From Crotalaria pallida (taxonomy: Eukaryota > Streptophyta > Magnoliopsida > Fabales > Fabaceae): a stretch of 64,000 nt of DNA. The notes under the pieces were generated by a model. That model had not been told where the DNA came from. It made no database searches and worked only from the letters and a program-made list of their open reading frames with translations. The stretch spans positions 78,955,501 to 79,019,500 of the forward strand of contig CM075652.1 in assembly GCA_037953625.1 (NCBI GenBank), read 5' to 3'. Position 1 is the first letter of the stretch, and every line of letters starts with the position of its first letter. This document shows positions 1 to 11,830 of the stretch, in pieces. The position numbers were made by a program, and so were the translations under genes.

Positions 1-2861
1 ATAATTTAATTAGTTATTTCCTTTAGCCTAAGAGCGTTTTATTATAAGTAAATGATGAATGTTTTAGATTTTGATGAACTAGAAGAGTGATTCTAGAGTT
101 TTGTTTCTAATTTTTGCATCTGATAAGCATTTTAAGAACTATGTTTGTTTGCAATTAAGTTTTCTTTTTAAAAGGTAACTTATTTGAATAAAAGAGTATT
201 TCCAAATTATTTTCAAAAGTTTTTCTCAAAAACCGTCTTAATCATGAATATTGAATTGAATTTGAAAAACATTGGACAATGATAACAAGTTTTCGAAAGA
301 GAAATTGTTTTCAAAACAAATTCAACAAATGTATCGAACTCGTTTCTAATGCACGGGAAATGTCTTAGTTGAGCGACGGACGAGAGGATAAGAGGCGAGG
401 AGAGATGATCGGGAAACCTTGGAGAGCTGTAGGATGTTCGTCATCGAGGTGAGAGAGGGGGTTTCCCTTAAGACGTCGTGGTAATTAGGTAACATATTAA
501 GGCGTCCAATCATCTCAAAGATTGGACCCCAATCTCATTTAGCGTAGTGGTGTATGTGATAGCACATGTTTGATTGGTTTAGCTATCCACCCGAACGACT
601 GAGATTGGTTTATAAAAATGATGATATGTTTTCTGATTGTTCATGTTGTGCTATTTAATTATTTTGTGATTCGTTTATTTGTTATATTTATATGATATTG
701 TTGGGAATTATTTAATTGCGCGTTAGTAATAAAGTTATGAAAGTAACAAGCTAAGAATGATAAAAAAAGAATAATGGATTTGAATAATGAGAATATATAA
801 GGGAGAGAGGCAAGTTATGATGAGATTGAATTGTGAGAAAGTAGATGGTAATTGGAAATTTGGAAAGAATGAGAGGAGCTGCTGATGCTGCTGAATCCGA
901 ATTGGCGAGAAAGGACACCAGTGATGCTGCTGAGTCACAATTGGCAAAGAGGACAGTGACGGCGTGCTAAGTGACAAGTTGATCTGAATTAGTGATGCTA
1001 ATGTTGATGAGTGCAATGTTGCTGTGATATGAGAAAGAGAAAGATGATGCAATGATGTTGTGATGATTCAAGTGATTGGTATATGAGCTTTAGGGGGATT
1101 AGATGCGAACGATTAGCGATCGGGTCTCATTGAAGAGATGTACCAAGGATGAGCCGATCATTAGGACTAAGCCGTAATTAAAACTCTTTAAAAGATTTTA
1201 AAAGACATTAACAATTGCGGTGAGGTATGAGTGTCGTATCGAAGTAGTGGAGAGGAAGGAACCATAGGTATCTACGGATACTTAGGAGGAGATTGCATTA
1301 GGGGAGGACAATGACGGTGATACGTCAAGAAGTCTAGAGTACTTTTCTAGGCGGAACAATTCCACAAGTGGCGCACTAACGTGGTGGGGACTGGGTCCAA
1401 TGCCGTGGCAAGTTCTGCTTTCGAAACTAGAATAAGTACTGTCGCCCCCTAGATTGCAAATCGAGAACAGTGAGAGGGACTGGAACGGGGCATTGTGTTT
1501 TTCCACTGCGTGAACAGTGAGCCTTGTTATTATTGAATTGATTTGAGGACGAGATCCTCCTGGTCTGGGACCATTTGTGTTGTGACAGCTGTCGTGCCCG
1601 CATGGTAAAGGTCCTGTACTCCTGTTTGCTTCCGACTAGGTTGGGTGGTTGACCGAGGAGATGTAGACGTGTGTGAGCTCAATGATGTTTCCCCCTCATC
1701 ATTGGTGCTAATCGAATTGATAAGACTTAAATAACCAAGATGTTCCAAAGATAAGTGTGATAATAATAATAATGATGATAGTATTGATAATTCCCAGTGA
1801 CAAATAAGACGGATGAAGTATTGTGGTATGGAACCTTGAGGCATACGTTGAGTGTGTGAATGAGGAAGGAAAAGAAGTACTAAGATTGAGAAGGGATATC
1901 GAGGAAAATTGTGAAAACATTATTGTTTATGAATAATCAATGTATGTTTATGTTTATACCCTAATGAGAATTATGTGTTGTTTGATTATGCTTTATTGGT
2001 TGTTGGATTTATGTTTTCCTTTATATTTAATTTTGTCTTAATATTTACCTGATGTAATCCCACATAGTCGACATTGCCGTTTTGGGTTGCTCACTCTCTC
2101 TACTCTATCTATCCTTTCTTGTATAAAATTGGATGGAGTCTAGATGGCCAATATGGTATGATACCAGTAGTTGCGGGAGATAGGAGCGACTCCCCGAAGA
2201 GGTGTCAACAACATTATGTCGGTTTATGAGATGTTCTTCATCGAGATTCCGCGCCGACGGGCTGAGCTAGAGGAGGAGGAGGCAGCTGAGGAGGATGAAA
2301 CAGAGGATGGACTCGACGATTCTGAGGTTGAGGTTCCTGAGGATTCTGAGGAGGAGGATCCCGACCTCTGGTCTGATAGGGATGAACCAGAGGAGTACTA
2401 CAGTGATGGGAGTTGGATCATTAGTCCAGAGGATCTACTGGCAGATGATGACGAGTGGTACAGCAAGTTTGGAAAGCAAGATTAGGGAAAGATTTATGAG
2501 TATGACTAGGGAGTAGGTAATTTTCCTTTCGAGTATGTAATTCCCCATGAGTTCTTAGCAATCTGGTGACGTCCTGCTGTAACCCCAACAAGTTAATCTT
2601 TGTATTGCTATTTTGACATGAAATCAAATGGGCTATTCTATTTAACTAATGTTTTGGAAAATAAGTTTTGAAGCGTGGTGTCTTGTGACATCCCGGTTTA
2701 GAACTTGAAAGAGTTGGTGCCACTTGAGGACACGAGTTTATATGAAACTATGTTTTGGTAAATAAGAAGTGTTCTCATTTTTTACGCTACTCATAAAAAA
2801 AATGGCCCTAATTTTCACTTAACTTGACTTTGGTTTCAAGTTGCCAAATTGGGGTGTTACA
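1..2861 (+). mobile_element. Right part of giant noncoding LTR-like element (copy 1)
   Basis: The stretch ends in GGGGTGTTACA at 2861, exactly where copia gag coding begins. Several blocks match the elements at 4154-13479 and 29011-34756: the region near 430-530 (gagagag, then a cgtcgtggt-like block, then atctcaaagat), the tcgggtctcattgaagag block near 1110, and the block near 1560-1680 around cctcctggtctgggacc. It has the same orientation as the 4154 copy. There is no gag or pol homology in any frame. I read it as a giant solo LTR, or the end of a large noncoding LTR retrotransposon; the left end and the partner TSD (gaagc would be the right copy, 2862-2866) lie outside the window. Confidence 0.6.
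2216..2485 (+). CDS. Small acidic ORF inside giant LTR-like element, hypothetical
   Basis: An 89-codon open frame starts at the ATG at 2216. The product has a short N-terminal part with a basic RRR patch, then a run dominated by Glu and Asp (about residues 20-75). It has no cysteine motif, signal peptide or membrane segment, and I recognise no family. It lies in the last kilobase of the giant LTR-like element, and I could not find the same frame in the other copies, which weakens the case for a real gene. Simple GAG/GAT-rich sequence can keep a frame open by chance. Confidence 0.2.
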   Translation: MSVYEMFFIEIPRRRAELEEEEAAEEDETEDGLDDSEVEVPEDSEEEDPDLWSDRDEPEEYYSDGSWIISPEDLLADDDEWYSKFGKQD

Positions 2862-3842
2862 GAAGCACCAGCAACAGAAAGTGACTCGGACAAAGAATTG
2901 TTAAATGATGAACACATGGGTCTGTTGGTCAAAAAGTTCGGGAAATTTCTGAGGAAGAAAAACTTCAATAGAAGAGACAACAACAAGGGTGGAGGCTCAA
3001 CCATCACATGTCATGAGTGTGTCAAGCCTGGTCACATTAGAGCAGACTGCTACCAGCTGAAAAAGAAAGAGAATTCAGAAAAAGGCACCTCAAATTCAAA
3101 GAAAGGAAAGCAAGCATATTTGGCATGGCTGAACAACGAAGGAAGTTCGGATGAGGATTCAGACGAACAAGAAGAGACAACCAACATATGTTTGATGGCA
3201 CACGGAGATGAGGTAACTTCTGCACTAAATTTTTCTTATGATGAATTACAAGAGGCTTTTGAAGATTTGCATGAGGAATCGATGAGATTATCCTTATTGA
3301 TTTCTATAGAAAAGAAAAATTCAACTTCTCTTTTAGAAAAGAATAAAAATCTTATTAAAGAAAATGAATTTTTGAAAAATCAAAATAAGGAGCTGAATTT
3401 GACTTTGAAAAATTCTTCAAACACCTCGAGTAATGACGTTAAATTTAAAGATAGTTCTTCTTCTTGTAAATTCTACAAGGACCTTGTTAAAGAAGTAGAG
3501 GATTTGAAAGAAACCCTTGCAAAATTTACGAAAGGTAGAAATACTTTAAATTTAATGCTAGGGAGACAAAAATGTTTCTTTAATAGAGCGGGTTTAGGAT
3601 ATCAACCCGGTAGGCATCAAAAGAAATTAAGTACCATTTTTGTCCCTGTTAGCAATCATAAGAAACCTTTAATTATTTGTCATATTTGTGGTAAAAAGGG
3701 CCATGGTGCACATGAATGCATACACCGGAAAGTGAAGTTCGTTAAACCGAACAATGAAACTAAAAGGTGGCATGATTTAAACTATGGCTATACTAACGCT
3801 CAAGGACCCAAAAAGAAATGGGTACCTAAAAAGAAACCTTGA
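2862..3842 (+). pseudogene. gag: Copia-1 gag, C-terminal half
   Basis: This is the nucleocapsid part of Gag, which packages element RNA. Reading starts at the insertion joint (APATESDSD) and runs 326 codons to TGA at 3840-3842. A first CCHC knuckle (CHECVKPGHIRADC, about 3010-3050) keeps all four metal ligands. A Glu/Asp-rich segment and a Lys/Asn/Leu-rich predicted coiled coil (about 3230-3560) follow, then a second knuckle (CHICGKKGHGAHEC, about 3680-3720). The 594-595-codon gags at 17718 and 50673 share this order. The N-terminal capsid-like part is cut off by the insertion ending at 2861. Pol continues in the same frame after TGA and a further TAG. Confidence 0.85.
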
Positions 3843-4153
3843 ACTCTTTGCTTGTAGGTTACTCCGGAAGAAAGAAAGTCGTGGTGGTACTTGGACAGCA
3901 GATGCTCAAAACATATGACTGGAGATAAATCTAAATTCTCGCATCTCGTGCCAAAGGACCAAGGACATGTGACTTTTGGAGATAACAATCAAGGAAAGAT
4001 TCTCGGAGTCGGTAAAATTGGTACACCTCCTAACCCTTGTATTGAAAATGTCTTACATGTTGAGGGCCTAAAACACAATCTGCTAAGTATTAGTTAGTTG
4101 TGTGATAAGGGCAATAGGGTTATTTTTTATTCTGATAGATGTATTATCGAGGG
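3843..4153 (+). pseudogene. pol: Copia-1 pol, protease segment
   Basis: In the same frame as gag, after TGA and TAG, a retropepsin-like segment reads WWYLDSRCSKHMTG. The expected active-site triad is Asp-Ser-Gly, as seen in copia-3 (DSGCSRHM); here Gly is Arg, so the protease is probably inactive. The downstream part (HVTFGDNNQGKILGVGKI, then NVLHVEGLKHNLLSIS) is typical of copia protease to GAG-pre-integrase linkers. A TAG at 4095-4097 replaces a Gln codon. The segment stops at the TSD gaggg (4149-4153), where the 9.3-kb element is inserted, and resumes at 13485. Confidence 0.8.
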
Positions 4154-4814
4154 TGTAACACCCCGCAAATTCCTCGTATTAATTTAAAATACTAAAGAAA
4201 TTTATTTTGAGAAAAGCGTTTTTGAAAGAGCAATTTTCTTAAATGAATTTCTTAGATCACGTTTTCAAAGTGTTGAGTGACTTTAAAGAAATGATCTCCT
4301 GAAATAATGTTAAAAAGTTTAGAAATTGAGTTTTTGGAAGAGTTTATGTGTTTGATATTTTTATATTTGTGATTTTTGTATGAGTCATTTTATGATGGAA
4401 AAGAATTATTTTTATGCATGACCATGTGTGTGTATACTTAAATGAAAATTTATGTGCATGAATGTGTGTGATGGTATGATAAGTGTATGTGCATGAAAGT
4501 GTATATATGTGTTTGTGCCGTATGTAGGGGTATGTGTATGCAAGCCTAGAATTTTCTAAGTATTGGACAAGAAACCTAATGAACTAAATCCTAACCATGA
4601 CATAACTAAGTTAGTAAAAACCCTAAAGAATTGCCAACAAGCCATTGAACCTAAAAGGACCCCTAGCAACCTAATCCACCCTACTTTGTCCCCTTGAATA
4701 TGATAACCTCCACCCATGCAACAAAGTGAGTTGCCAAAATTACCCCTTCCATTTACACCCATGGCCGAACCTACAAGGACAAAAGAGGAAAAATCTCATG
4801 TCTTTGCCTTGGAC

Positions 4815-4822
4815 TATATATG
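4815..4822 (+). promoter_or_regulatory. TATA box of giant LTR-like element
   Basis: TATATATG lies in the context ctatatatggtcg, about 660 bp from the element start. A copy in the opposite orientation (24943-47181) has CTATAAATAG about 900 bp from the matching end. A TATA box at this place fits a U3 promoter and supports the LTR reading. The solo gypsy LTR at 4855 inserted only about 30 bp downstream, near the expected start of transcription. Confidence 0.45.
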
Positions 4823-5472
4823 GTCGAATGGGTGAAGTGTTGGCCACTTCATTCTGTAACATCCTCACTTTTAATAGTTAATTTTAGTTTTTAATAAAAT
4901 CAGAGTTTGAAAATTCTTTTTAGCGTTTGATTTCTTTTAAAAGATTTCACGAAAATTCGGCAGAGTTTCCTCTGTTTTTCGGACTTCCCAAAAATTCTCT
5001 TCTTAAAACCTGTCAATCCAGAATTATTTAAAAACGTAAACATAACAGATTAAAAACCAGTTCAGATCCTATCGCCCGATCAGTACCAGTCTCAGGGCAT
5101 ATAACTACACATATTATACATTACAAAAATAACAGTTTTTAATGTAATAAAATCCACTCAGGTATCACAATTTCACTCCACGTAGTGGAGAGTTCCCAGT
5201 TCGGCCGGCAACAGTGTAAGCTCCGCTCCCGTACCTGTAAAATGATATCAAGAAGGGTAGCATTACACAGAACTTAAAAAGATAAATTCTAAAAGAAGAC
5301 ATAGCAAATAACTAAGCCTACTTAATTATTAATATATTTTATTCACAATTATTCACATAAATAAACTCGTTTTGTTCTTCACTTATTCTCACATTCTTTT
5401 AATTATTGATTCTCTAACAGTTCTCTGATCGTTTCTAATTTTTCTTTTCTTTATCATTTTCTTTTTCCTGGT

Positions 5473-5745
5473 GACTGAGTCCAGCAGACCATCAGCCCTT
5501 TATCTTTATCATGACTGAGTCCAAAAGACCATCAGCCCTTTTTCCTTTATATGACTGAGTCCAAAAGACCATCAGCCATTTCCTTTTCTTATGACTGAGT
5601 CCAACAGACCATTAGCCGTTTATCTTTTAACATGACTGAGTCCAACAGACCATCAGCCGTTTATCTTTTATCATGACTGAGTCCAACAGACCATCAGCCG
5701 TTCATCTTTTATCATGACTGAGTCCAACAGACCATCAGCCGTTCT
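5473..5745. repeat. Minisatellite, 40-41-bp unit, seven copies
   Basis: The unit begins gactgagtccaacagaccat and ends in a pyrimidine-rich spacer. Copies start at 5473, 5513, 5553, 5593, 5634, 5675 and 5716. The core is nearly invariant while the T-rich spacer varies by a base or two. It lies in what would be the downstream (U5) half of the minus-strand LTR. Confidence 0.9.
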
Positions 5746-7127
5746 CTTTTATTCTTTCTTAATTATTTCTCTTTTCTCTTCTTATAATTTAAGTATTTCT
5801 TTTATACTTGTCTCAATCTTTTGATCTTTATTTTCGTTCATAGCTTATCTCATTTTTCTACATTTTCTACTTTGCTCTTTTCTTTTGGTTAGTTTCCCCC
5901 GATTTTATCCAACTCTACTTAACTTGGTTATATATATTATATTTTAATTCTCGTTGTTACTTCTTAGTCATTTCTTTGGTTCCTTTATCTTATACTACTA
6001 CTTAACTTGTTATTACTAATTCTTTATCTCCAGTTTATTTAACTACTCTATTAACTCACATTGTTACTTCACTGATTATCCCTATTCCATTAATTTCCTT
6101 TTTCTTTGACTATCCTATTGGCTCCATTTAGTTCCCCTATTTTATTCCAGCGTTCTATTCTAACTTCCCTACTATCATACTCTCTCTCCGTTTTATTAGT
6201 TATTTATTAACCCACTCGTCGTCTTTCCTATTTTCTTTTAAATCAAATTCATCATTTTATTTCTATACCCTAATTTACTCCGCGTGCATTCATTATTCCT
6301 TATTCTAGACTCTCTTTTACCCTTTTTGTTCCTTTACTTCCCCTATGGTCTTATTTTTATAATTGCTCACGTTTTTGTTTTATTCTAACTATTTTAATGT
6401 TCTAGTTACGCTCATTCATTCCGGGCCTTATTCTATGCTCATACATTTTATTCCCTAGGGTGTGGTTTCTCGTCACAATTTTATTTACTTTATCTATCAA
6501 CGGGGTACCCTAAGGTTCATTAACATACTTTTAATTACTCTATTCCTAGCTACCACTATAGCATCCTAGAATTTACTTCTTAAGCAAAGGTAACGCGAAC
6601 CCTCTTACCTCGGGCTTTTTAAAATAGAACCTGGATTTTAGCTCGGCGACGATGACGGCGTCGGTGTTGCTCCTCGTTAGCGGGAACGATCGTGACTGAA
6701 CCGAGACAAGGGCTTCGAGCTTCGAGGTTCCCGACACGAGCCCGACACAATTACGGGTCGGTAACGGCGCCGGTGCGATCCGAGGAGAGAGAGAAAGCTC
6801 GTGGGTGAGAGAGAGAGGGGGGTCTTGATGGTGGTGATGGGGGATAGTGATGGTGGCTCGTGGTGGAGGTGGCGGTGGCGGCCTTGGTGGCGGCGACCGT
6901 GGTGGCAAGGAGGTGGAGAGAGAAAGAGGGAGAGAGAGCTAAGTGAGAGAAAGAGAGAGAAAGCAAGAGAGGGAGAGAGAGGCGGTTTGAGGGAGGGGAG
7001 AAAGGGAGGCCACGGTGGGGCGGTCCAGGGCGGCGGTGGAGGCCGTGGAGGAGGGAGGAAGAAAGAGGATCGGAGGAGGAGAGAGAAACAAAGGGGGAGA
7101 GTGGTTGAAGAAGAGGGTTTCCCCTCG

Positions 7128-7282
7128 ATTTAAAGCCACTCGAGCTATTTTCGCTTAAGCGAAATTTATTCGCTTAAGCGAACGGCCTTCAGTAATGGAC
7201 ACGAACGTTTTTCGCTTAAGCGAAATCCGCTCGCTTAAGCGAACCTCTTCTATGTTGCCACTGGATCAGTTTCGCTTAAGCG
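7128..7282 (-). promoter_or_regulatory. CGCTTAAGCG palindrome array with adjacent TATA-like box
   Basis: Five copies of TTCGCTTAAGCGAA-type palindromes have cores at 7152-7161, 7171-7180, 7213-7222, 7232-7241 and 7273-7282. The first four form two pairs with centres exactly 19 bp apart. In the minus-strand direction of this LTR, a TTTAAAT box (7128-7134) follows 17 bp after the nearest palindrome. A purine-rich stretch (pyrimidine-rich on the transcribed strand) then follows. The array therefore sits where an upstream promoter element would. Confidence 0.6.
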
Positions 7283-7704
7283 AAATGATCAGATACTGCT
7301 GTTTTATTTTTCTATTTTCCTTCTATTTTCGTCCGAACTTCAAACCTCCATAACTTCTTCGTTCACCATCGGATCTTGCTCAAATTTGACGAGCAACTTC
7401 CTAAAAATCATATCTTCATATCCAACGGTGGAAATTGTGTTTGGAGTCTTAAATCTTTTATTTTAATTTTCCCCTTGTTATTATGTTTATTATCGAATTA
7501 TCTATTTTCTGGCCCGATCCTAACTTCGATTTAACGCTCCTTTCTTCTCTAATTCGCTTAGTTTTATTATTATTATTATTTTCTTCTAATACTAGAATTC
7601 TCATTTGGAATACCTATTTGTGGTTTGTTATTTTCATTTTTAATTATTCTAATTATTATTTATTTATTTATCTTCGGGTTTAAAATTTGGGATGTTACAC
7701 ATTC

Positions 7705-9870
7705 CTTCATTTCCACTCCTCATTTCTTTTCTTTCCTTTCACCTTCTAAACACACATTTGTTGAGAGCAAAAAAATCAAGCTCTCAACACCCAAAGAAAA
7801 GAGAGTGGCCGTGAGTGAGAAGAGAAGAAGAAGAGGAGATCAAAACCAAAATCTAGAGTTTTCCTTGAAGATCCAAGCCCACAGGAGTTAGAAGACCTTG
7901 ATTTGGTGGGTATTTCGAATGAGCATGAGGAAAATTGTAATAGTTCGGTTTTTCGTTTGATCTTGTTATTTTTCTTCTCCTTTTCTTTACATATTAATTC
8001 TTAAAGTTAAAATGACAAGTACAAGTATTGTTTGTGCTTGATCATGGATTTTTAAAGCTAAAGATAACTTATAAATGTCTAACTACCGGACTCCATAACT
8101 CGTTTAAGAGTTTTCAAGGAAGCTCTTAAAGTTTTCAAGCTAAATCCTAAAGATCTAAAGATTTGTTGAAAATTTTGTAAAGCTTTAAGTAAATTTCTTT
8201 GCATGTTAATTTTCTAAGTTTTATTTATGCTTGATCTTGGACTTTTCAAAGCTAAAAACAACTTATAAACGTCTAAACAACGGACTCTATAACTTGATTA
8301 AGTTTTTCATGAAAGATCTTAAAGTTTTTCAAGCAAAATCTTCTAGATCTAAAGATTTGTTGAGATTTTTGTGGATCTAAAGTAAAGTCTCTTTGCATGT
8401 TTAAATTCTTACTTAAAACTGTAATTTGTGAAGTGTTTATGAGTCTATTTGATGAGTGAATAAGTGATCTAAACTTGTTTAATAATAAAGTTAAAACTTT
8501 TGGTGTTGCATGTTAGTTTGATGATGATTTTGGTTGATTTGAGTACATGCATGTGTTGATTGTGTCTTGATCTTGAATTTTAAGAATAAATGAACTTATA
8601 AAACACTAAATCAAGAGCTCTTCAATTCGGCCATGAGTAAAAGCTAGGTCTTGGTGCTTTTCTAATTTGATCTAAGTCTTTGCATGTTAGCTCTATGCCT
8701 TTACAAGTTGATTTGAGTTGTTGAAGTGTTTTGGTTTGATTTGATGTTGATGAAGCTTTAATTTTCACTTGGATCTTTGAAAAATGTCTTGATCCTTACT
8801 TCAATCTTTAAAAAGTTTTTCTATAAAGCCATGCATGTTGTTTTGAATCAAAAAGACTTAATTTTCTTCAACATTCATCACGGTTTTGACTTCTTCTTAC
8901 CCAAAGTGATTTTCATATTTAAATTGTGCTACTATACTTGATTTCATGATTTGATTTGCAAGATCTAGGTTCATGCATGTGGTTTTTGAGAAAAGAGATT
9001 TTATTTTTCTTAACGATCCTCACGGTTTTACAAAGAAACCAAGGAAACAAGTTTTGGAAAATGATTTTTAACTTGATTCATGTTTTGTATTCTTGCATGT
9101 TAAAGATTTGAAGTTTAATCTTAATATTGTAATGGTGAGCATTCGGCCTAAGCATTAAACCAAGAGATCATGTTTTGTTTTCATGAAAAAGGACACATGC
9201 ATGATTAATTTCTTTTGATTTAAGAATCTTGTGTTTTTGCATGTTGATAAAATGAACCAAGAACCTTATTTTGTCAAAGTAGGGTTCGGCCATGCATGCT
9301 AGCTAGACTAGGATTCCTTTTTCAATGAAGTGACTTAAAAACAGTGAGTATGTTTTGTGAATTATGTAAAATAAATGGTTTGAAATTGTGTTGTAAATAC
9401 TTAGTCTACAATCGGTTTTGATTTAAAAATAAAGGACATAAATGAACTAAATGATTTTGGAAGAGTATCATGTTTAAATAAAAATATATGTGTGTATATG
9501 TGCATTCGGTTGGAAGTAGAAGAAAGAGTAAATAATTTTGTTTCATGAAAAAGAAAATAGAATCTAAGTGCTTAAAATAAATCAAGTTGAATTATGTGTT
9601 TTAAATTTATGATTTTTGAATTGTTTTCCTCAATGTCATTCGGCCATATAGTGTAAACAAGTTTAGGAAGTTTAGTTACATGAAGTAAAATGTACATGGT
9701 GATTTTTGAAAAGAATTGAATATGTGAATGCGTGAATATGAGAATGTGAATGCTTAAGTGTTTCGTTTTAACTAAGTGAATAAGTGTTTGAATTATAATT
9801 AAATTAAATGATTCATTTTGTGTTGCTATTGTTTGTTAAGTTATGTTTGAAAAGTATTTAAGTGTGTAAG
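7705..9870. other. AT-rich noncoding body of giant LTR-like element
   Basis: No coding potential is visible. The first 200 bp are a pyrimidine-rich then purine-rich leader (agaagagaagaagaagagg near 7825), as expected downstream of the TATA box at 4815. From about 8000 on, blocks around cttgatcatggattttt and catgcatgtt recur in degenerate form. The element at 29011-34756 has matching sequence on the other strand (about 32500-33900). Confidence 0.5.
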
Positions 9871-10480
9871 CACTAGTACAAAATACATTTTTCAGACCGG
9901 TTCCGAACCCATTTTCAGACCGGTTTCGAACTGGTCTTAAAGCCCCTGTTGCTAAAAATGCATGTTAAATGAGACTGGTTATTAACCGGTCTTTTTTATA
10001 TTAACGAGACTGGTTATTAACCGCTCTGATTTAAATTTTTAAACCAGTCTGAATAATAATATTGAACCGGTCTGAATAATAATTTTGAACCGGTCTGAAT
10101 AATTCTTTGAACCGGTCTGAATAATAATTTTGAACCGGTCTGAATAATTCTTTGAACTGGTCTGAATAATAATTTTGAACCGGTCTGAATAATTCTTTGA
10201 ACCGGTCTGAATAATAATTTTGAACCGGTCTGAATAATAATTTGAACCGGTCTGAATAATAATTTTGAACCGATCTGAATAATAATTTTGAACCGGTCTG
10301 AATAATAATTTTGAATCGATCTGAATAATTCTTTGAACCGGTCTGAATTATAACTTTGAACCGGTCTGAATCATAATTTTGAACCGGTCTGAATAATTCT
10401 TTTAAATCATTATTTTTAACTACAAATTCCGAATTAATTGTTGAACCGGTCTGAAATATTATTTAGAACTGATCTGAATT
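9871..10480. repeat. ACCGGT-containing tandem repeats with CACTA-like end
   Basis: CACTAGTACAAAA at 9871 looks like the tip of a CACTA transposon. Two inverted copies of the subterminal motif (cagaccggtt) follow. Then about fifteen to seventeen direct copies of a 22-24-bp unit run from about 10040 to 10400, each with gaaccggtctgaataat followed by either aatttt or tcttt. The palindromic ACCGGT sits in nearly every unit. I see no matching CACTA end on the right, so this is either a remnant of a small CACTA element or an expanded satellite. Confidence 0.55.
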
Positions 10481-11499
10481 CCATTCGATTTATTTGAGGT
10501 TTTAAAATTATGTTCATGGCTGTCCAAAGTTTGTTTTATGATAAAGACTTGAGTTTTAAAGTGGTAATTTTAAATTAAAGAGTTATTTAAAGAGAAAAGT
10601 GTTTTCAAAATGTTTTCGGGGTTTTATTAAAGTAATTTTGAAAAACGACTCCTTGCTGTCCAGAATAGTTTGGACTTGTTTCTTAATTTTAAAAATGAGT
10701 ATAAATGATTTAACGTAAAGTTTTCAAGTAATAATTGATTTAAGTATAAGCCGGATTAAAAACGGGGATGAGAGGTGTCTAAGTTTTGAAAAAGAATTTC
10801 CTAATACAAGTTAATAACATAAGCGTATTTTATTTAGTACGAGGAATTTGAAAGGCGAGGGATTGGGGCAGTCAGTAGCACATAGGATCCGAGGTGATGG
10901 TACGCAATAAATAGCTGGACCTCAGGTGAGAGAGAAGCTTTCCTAAGACACCGTGGTGTTTAGGTGATATATTAGGACGTTCCGTATCATCTCAAAGATC
11001 GGAACTAAGTGGTTCGGAGTCAGTAGTATAAGTGGCAATTGTTTGTGTTGTGTGGCCACTTATACGAAGGTGACAAAGACCACAATGTTATTGTGTGATG
11101 TTGTGTGCATGCTTTTATTTATTTATTTAATTATATCTGATGATACTTATTATTGTTGGTTGTAATGAGTGAATGGCTGATGGACGTCTGTTACGTCCTG
11201 AATAAGGAAGTGAAATTAATGAAATTGAAAGTAAAGTTATAAGTATGAGAAAATAATAATGATAAGATACAATGAGAAAGGAATAATGATTGGAAACAAA
11301 GTATGTTTTGGAAAAGAAAGAAAGAATTGAGATTGGGGAAAGAATGAATGATAATGTTGAGAACGAGCCAGAGCTGGGAAGAGTGATGTTGATTGTTGGA
11401 ACAAGGTGTGAATTGAGTGGAGCTGGGCTCCTTTGTTTTCGGTTTTAGACTGGGACTAGTGTTGAGTTGAGCTTGCTCCTCCATTAGCGCTCAGCAAAG

Positions 11500-11830
11500 A
11501 TATTATTTTTTTTGAAAAAGGTTTTTAAAAAGTGGTTTTTGAAAAAGGTTTTTGAAAAGCAGTTTTTGAAAAGGTTTTTGAGAAGAGGTTTTTGAAAAGA
11601 TTTTGGAAAAGAGATTTTGTGGAAAATGGTGAAAAGAAATTTTTAGAAAAGAGTTTGTGAAAAGAAAGTTTTGAAAATGTTTTTGAAAGGAGGTTTTTGA
11701 GAAATATTATAAAAGAATTTTCAGGAAGGTTTTTGAAGGGAAATTTTGCGAAAGGATGTGAAAAGAGATTTTAGAAACTTTGTAACAAGGGGTTTTCAAG
11801 AAAGTTTTTGAAAAGAGATTTTGAGCAATT
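11500..11830. repeat. Degenerate tttttgaaaag repeat block
   Basis: About fifteen imperfect copies of a 17-20-bp unit built on ggtttttgaaaaga occur here. The copy at 29011-34756 has the same block on the opposite strand (about 30660-30965). The block therefore belongs to the ancestral element and is not a local expansion. No function can be read from it. Confidence 0.6.

Larger units (their letters stand above)
4855..7699 (-). mobile_element. Solo LTR of a Ty3/gypsy element, TSD cattc
   Basis: It has TGTAACATCC at the left end, GGATGTTACA at the right, and perfect 5-bp TSDs cattc (4850-4854 and 7700-7704). Read on the minus strand it starts tgtaacatcccaaattt, like the LTR of the chromovirus at 28392. 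It also shares that LTR's block around ccaccgttggatatga and aacgaagaagttatgg, so it is a related LTR on the minus strand. No coding or second LTR is present, as expected after LTR-LTR recombination. It contains a minisatellite (5473-5745), a palindrome array (7152-7282) and a purine-rich leader (about 6780-7110). Confidence 0.8.

Noticed and set aside
1282..1844. Minus-strand open frames (Ser/Thr-rich) also seen near 12382-12657
   Set aside because: Similarity between copies is at DNA level; frames are broken differently in each copy and in 29890-30040, so coding is unlikely.
6573..7139. Overlapping open frames on both strands rich in Arg/Gly or Pro/Ser
   Set aside because: They arise from GA/CT-rich simple sequence of the LTR leader; no start context or homology.
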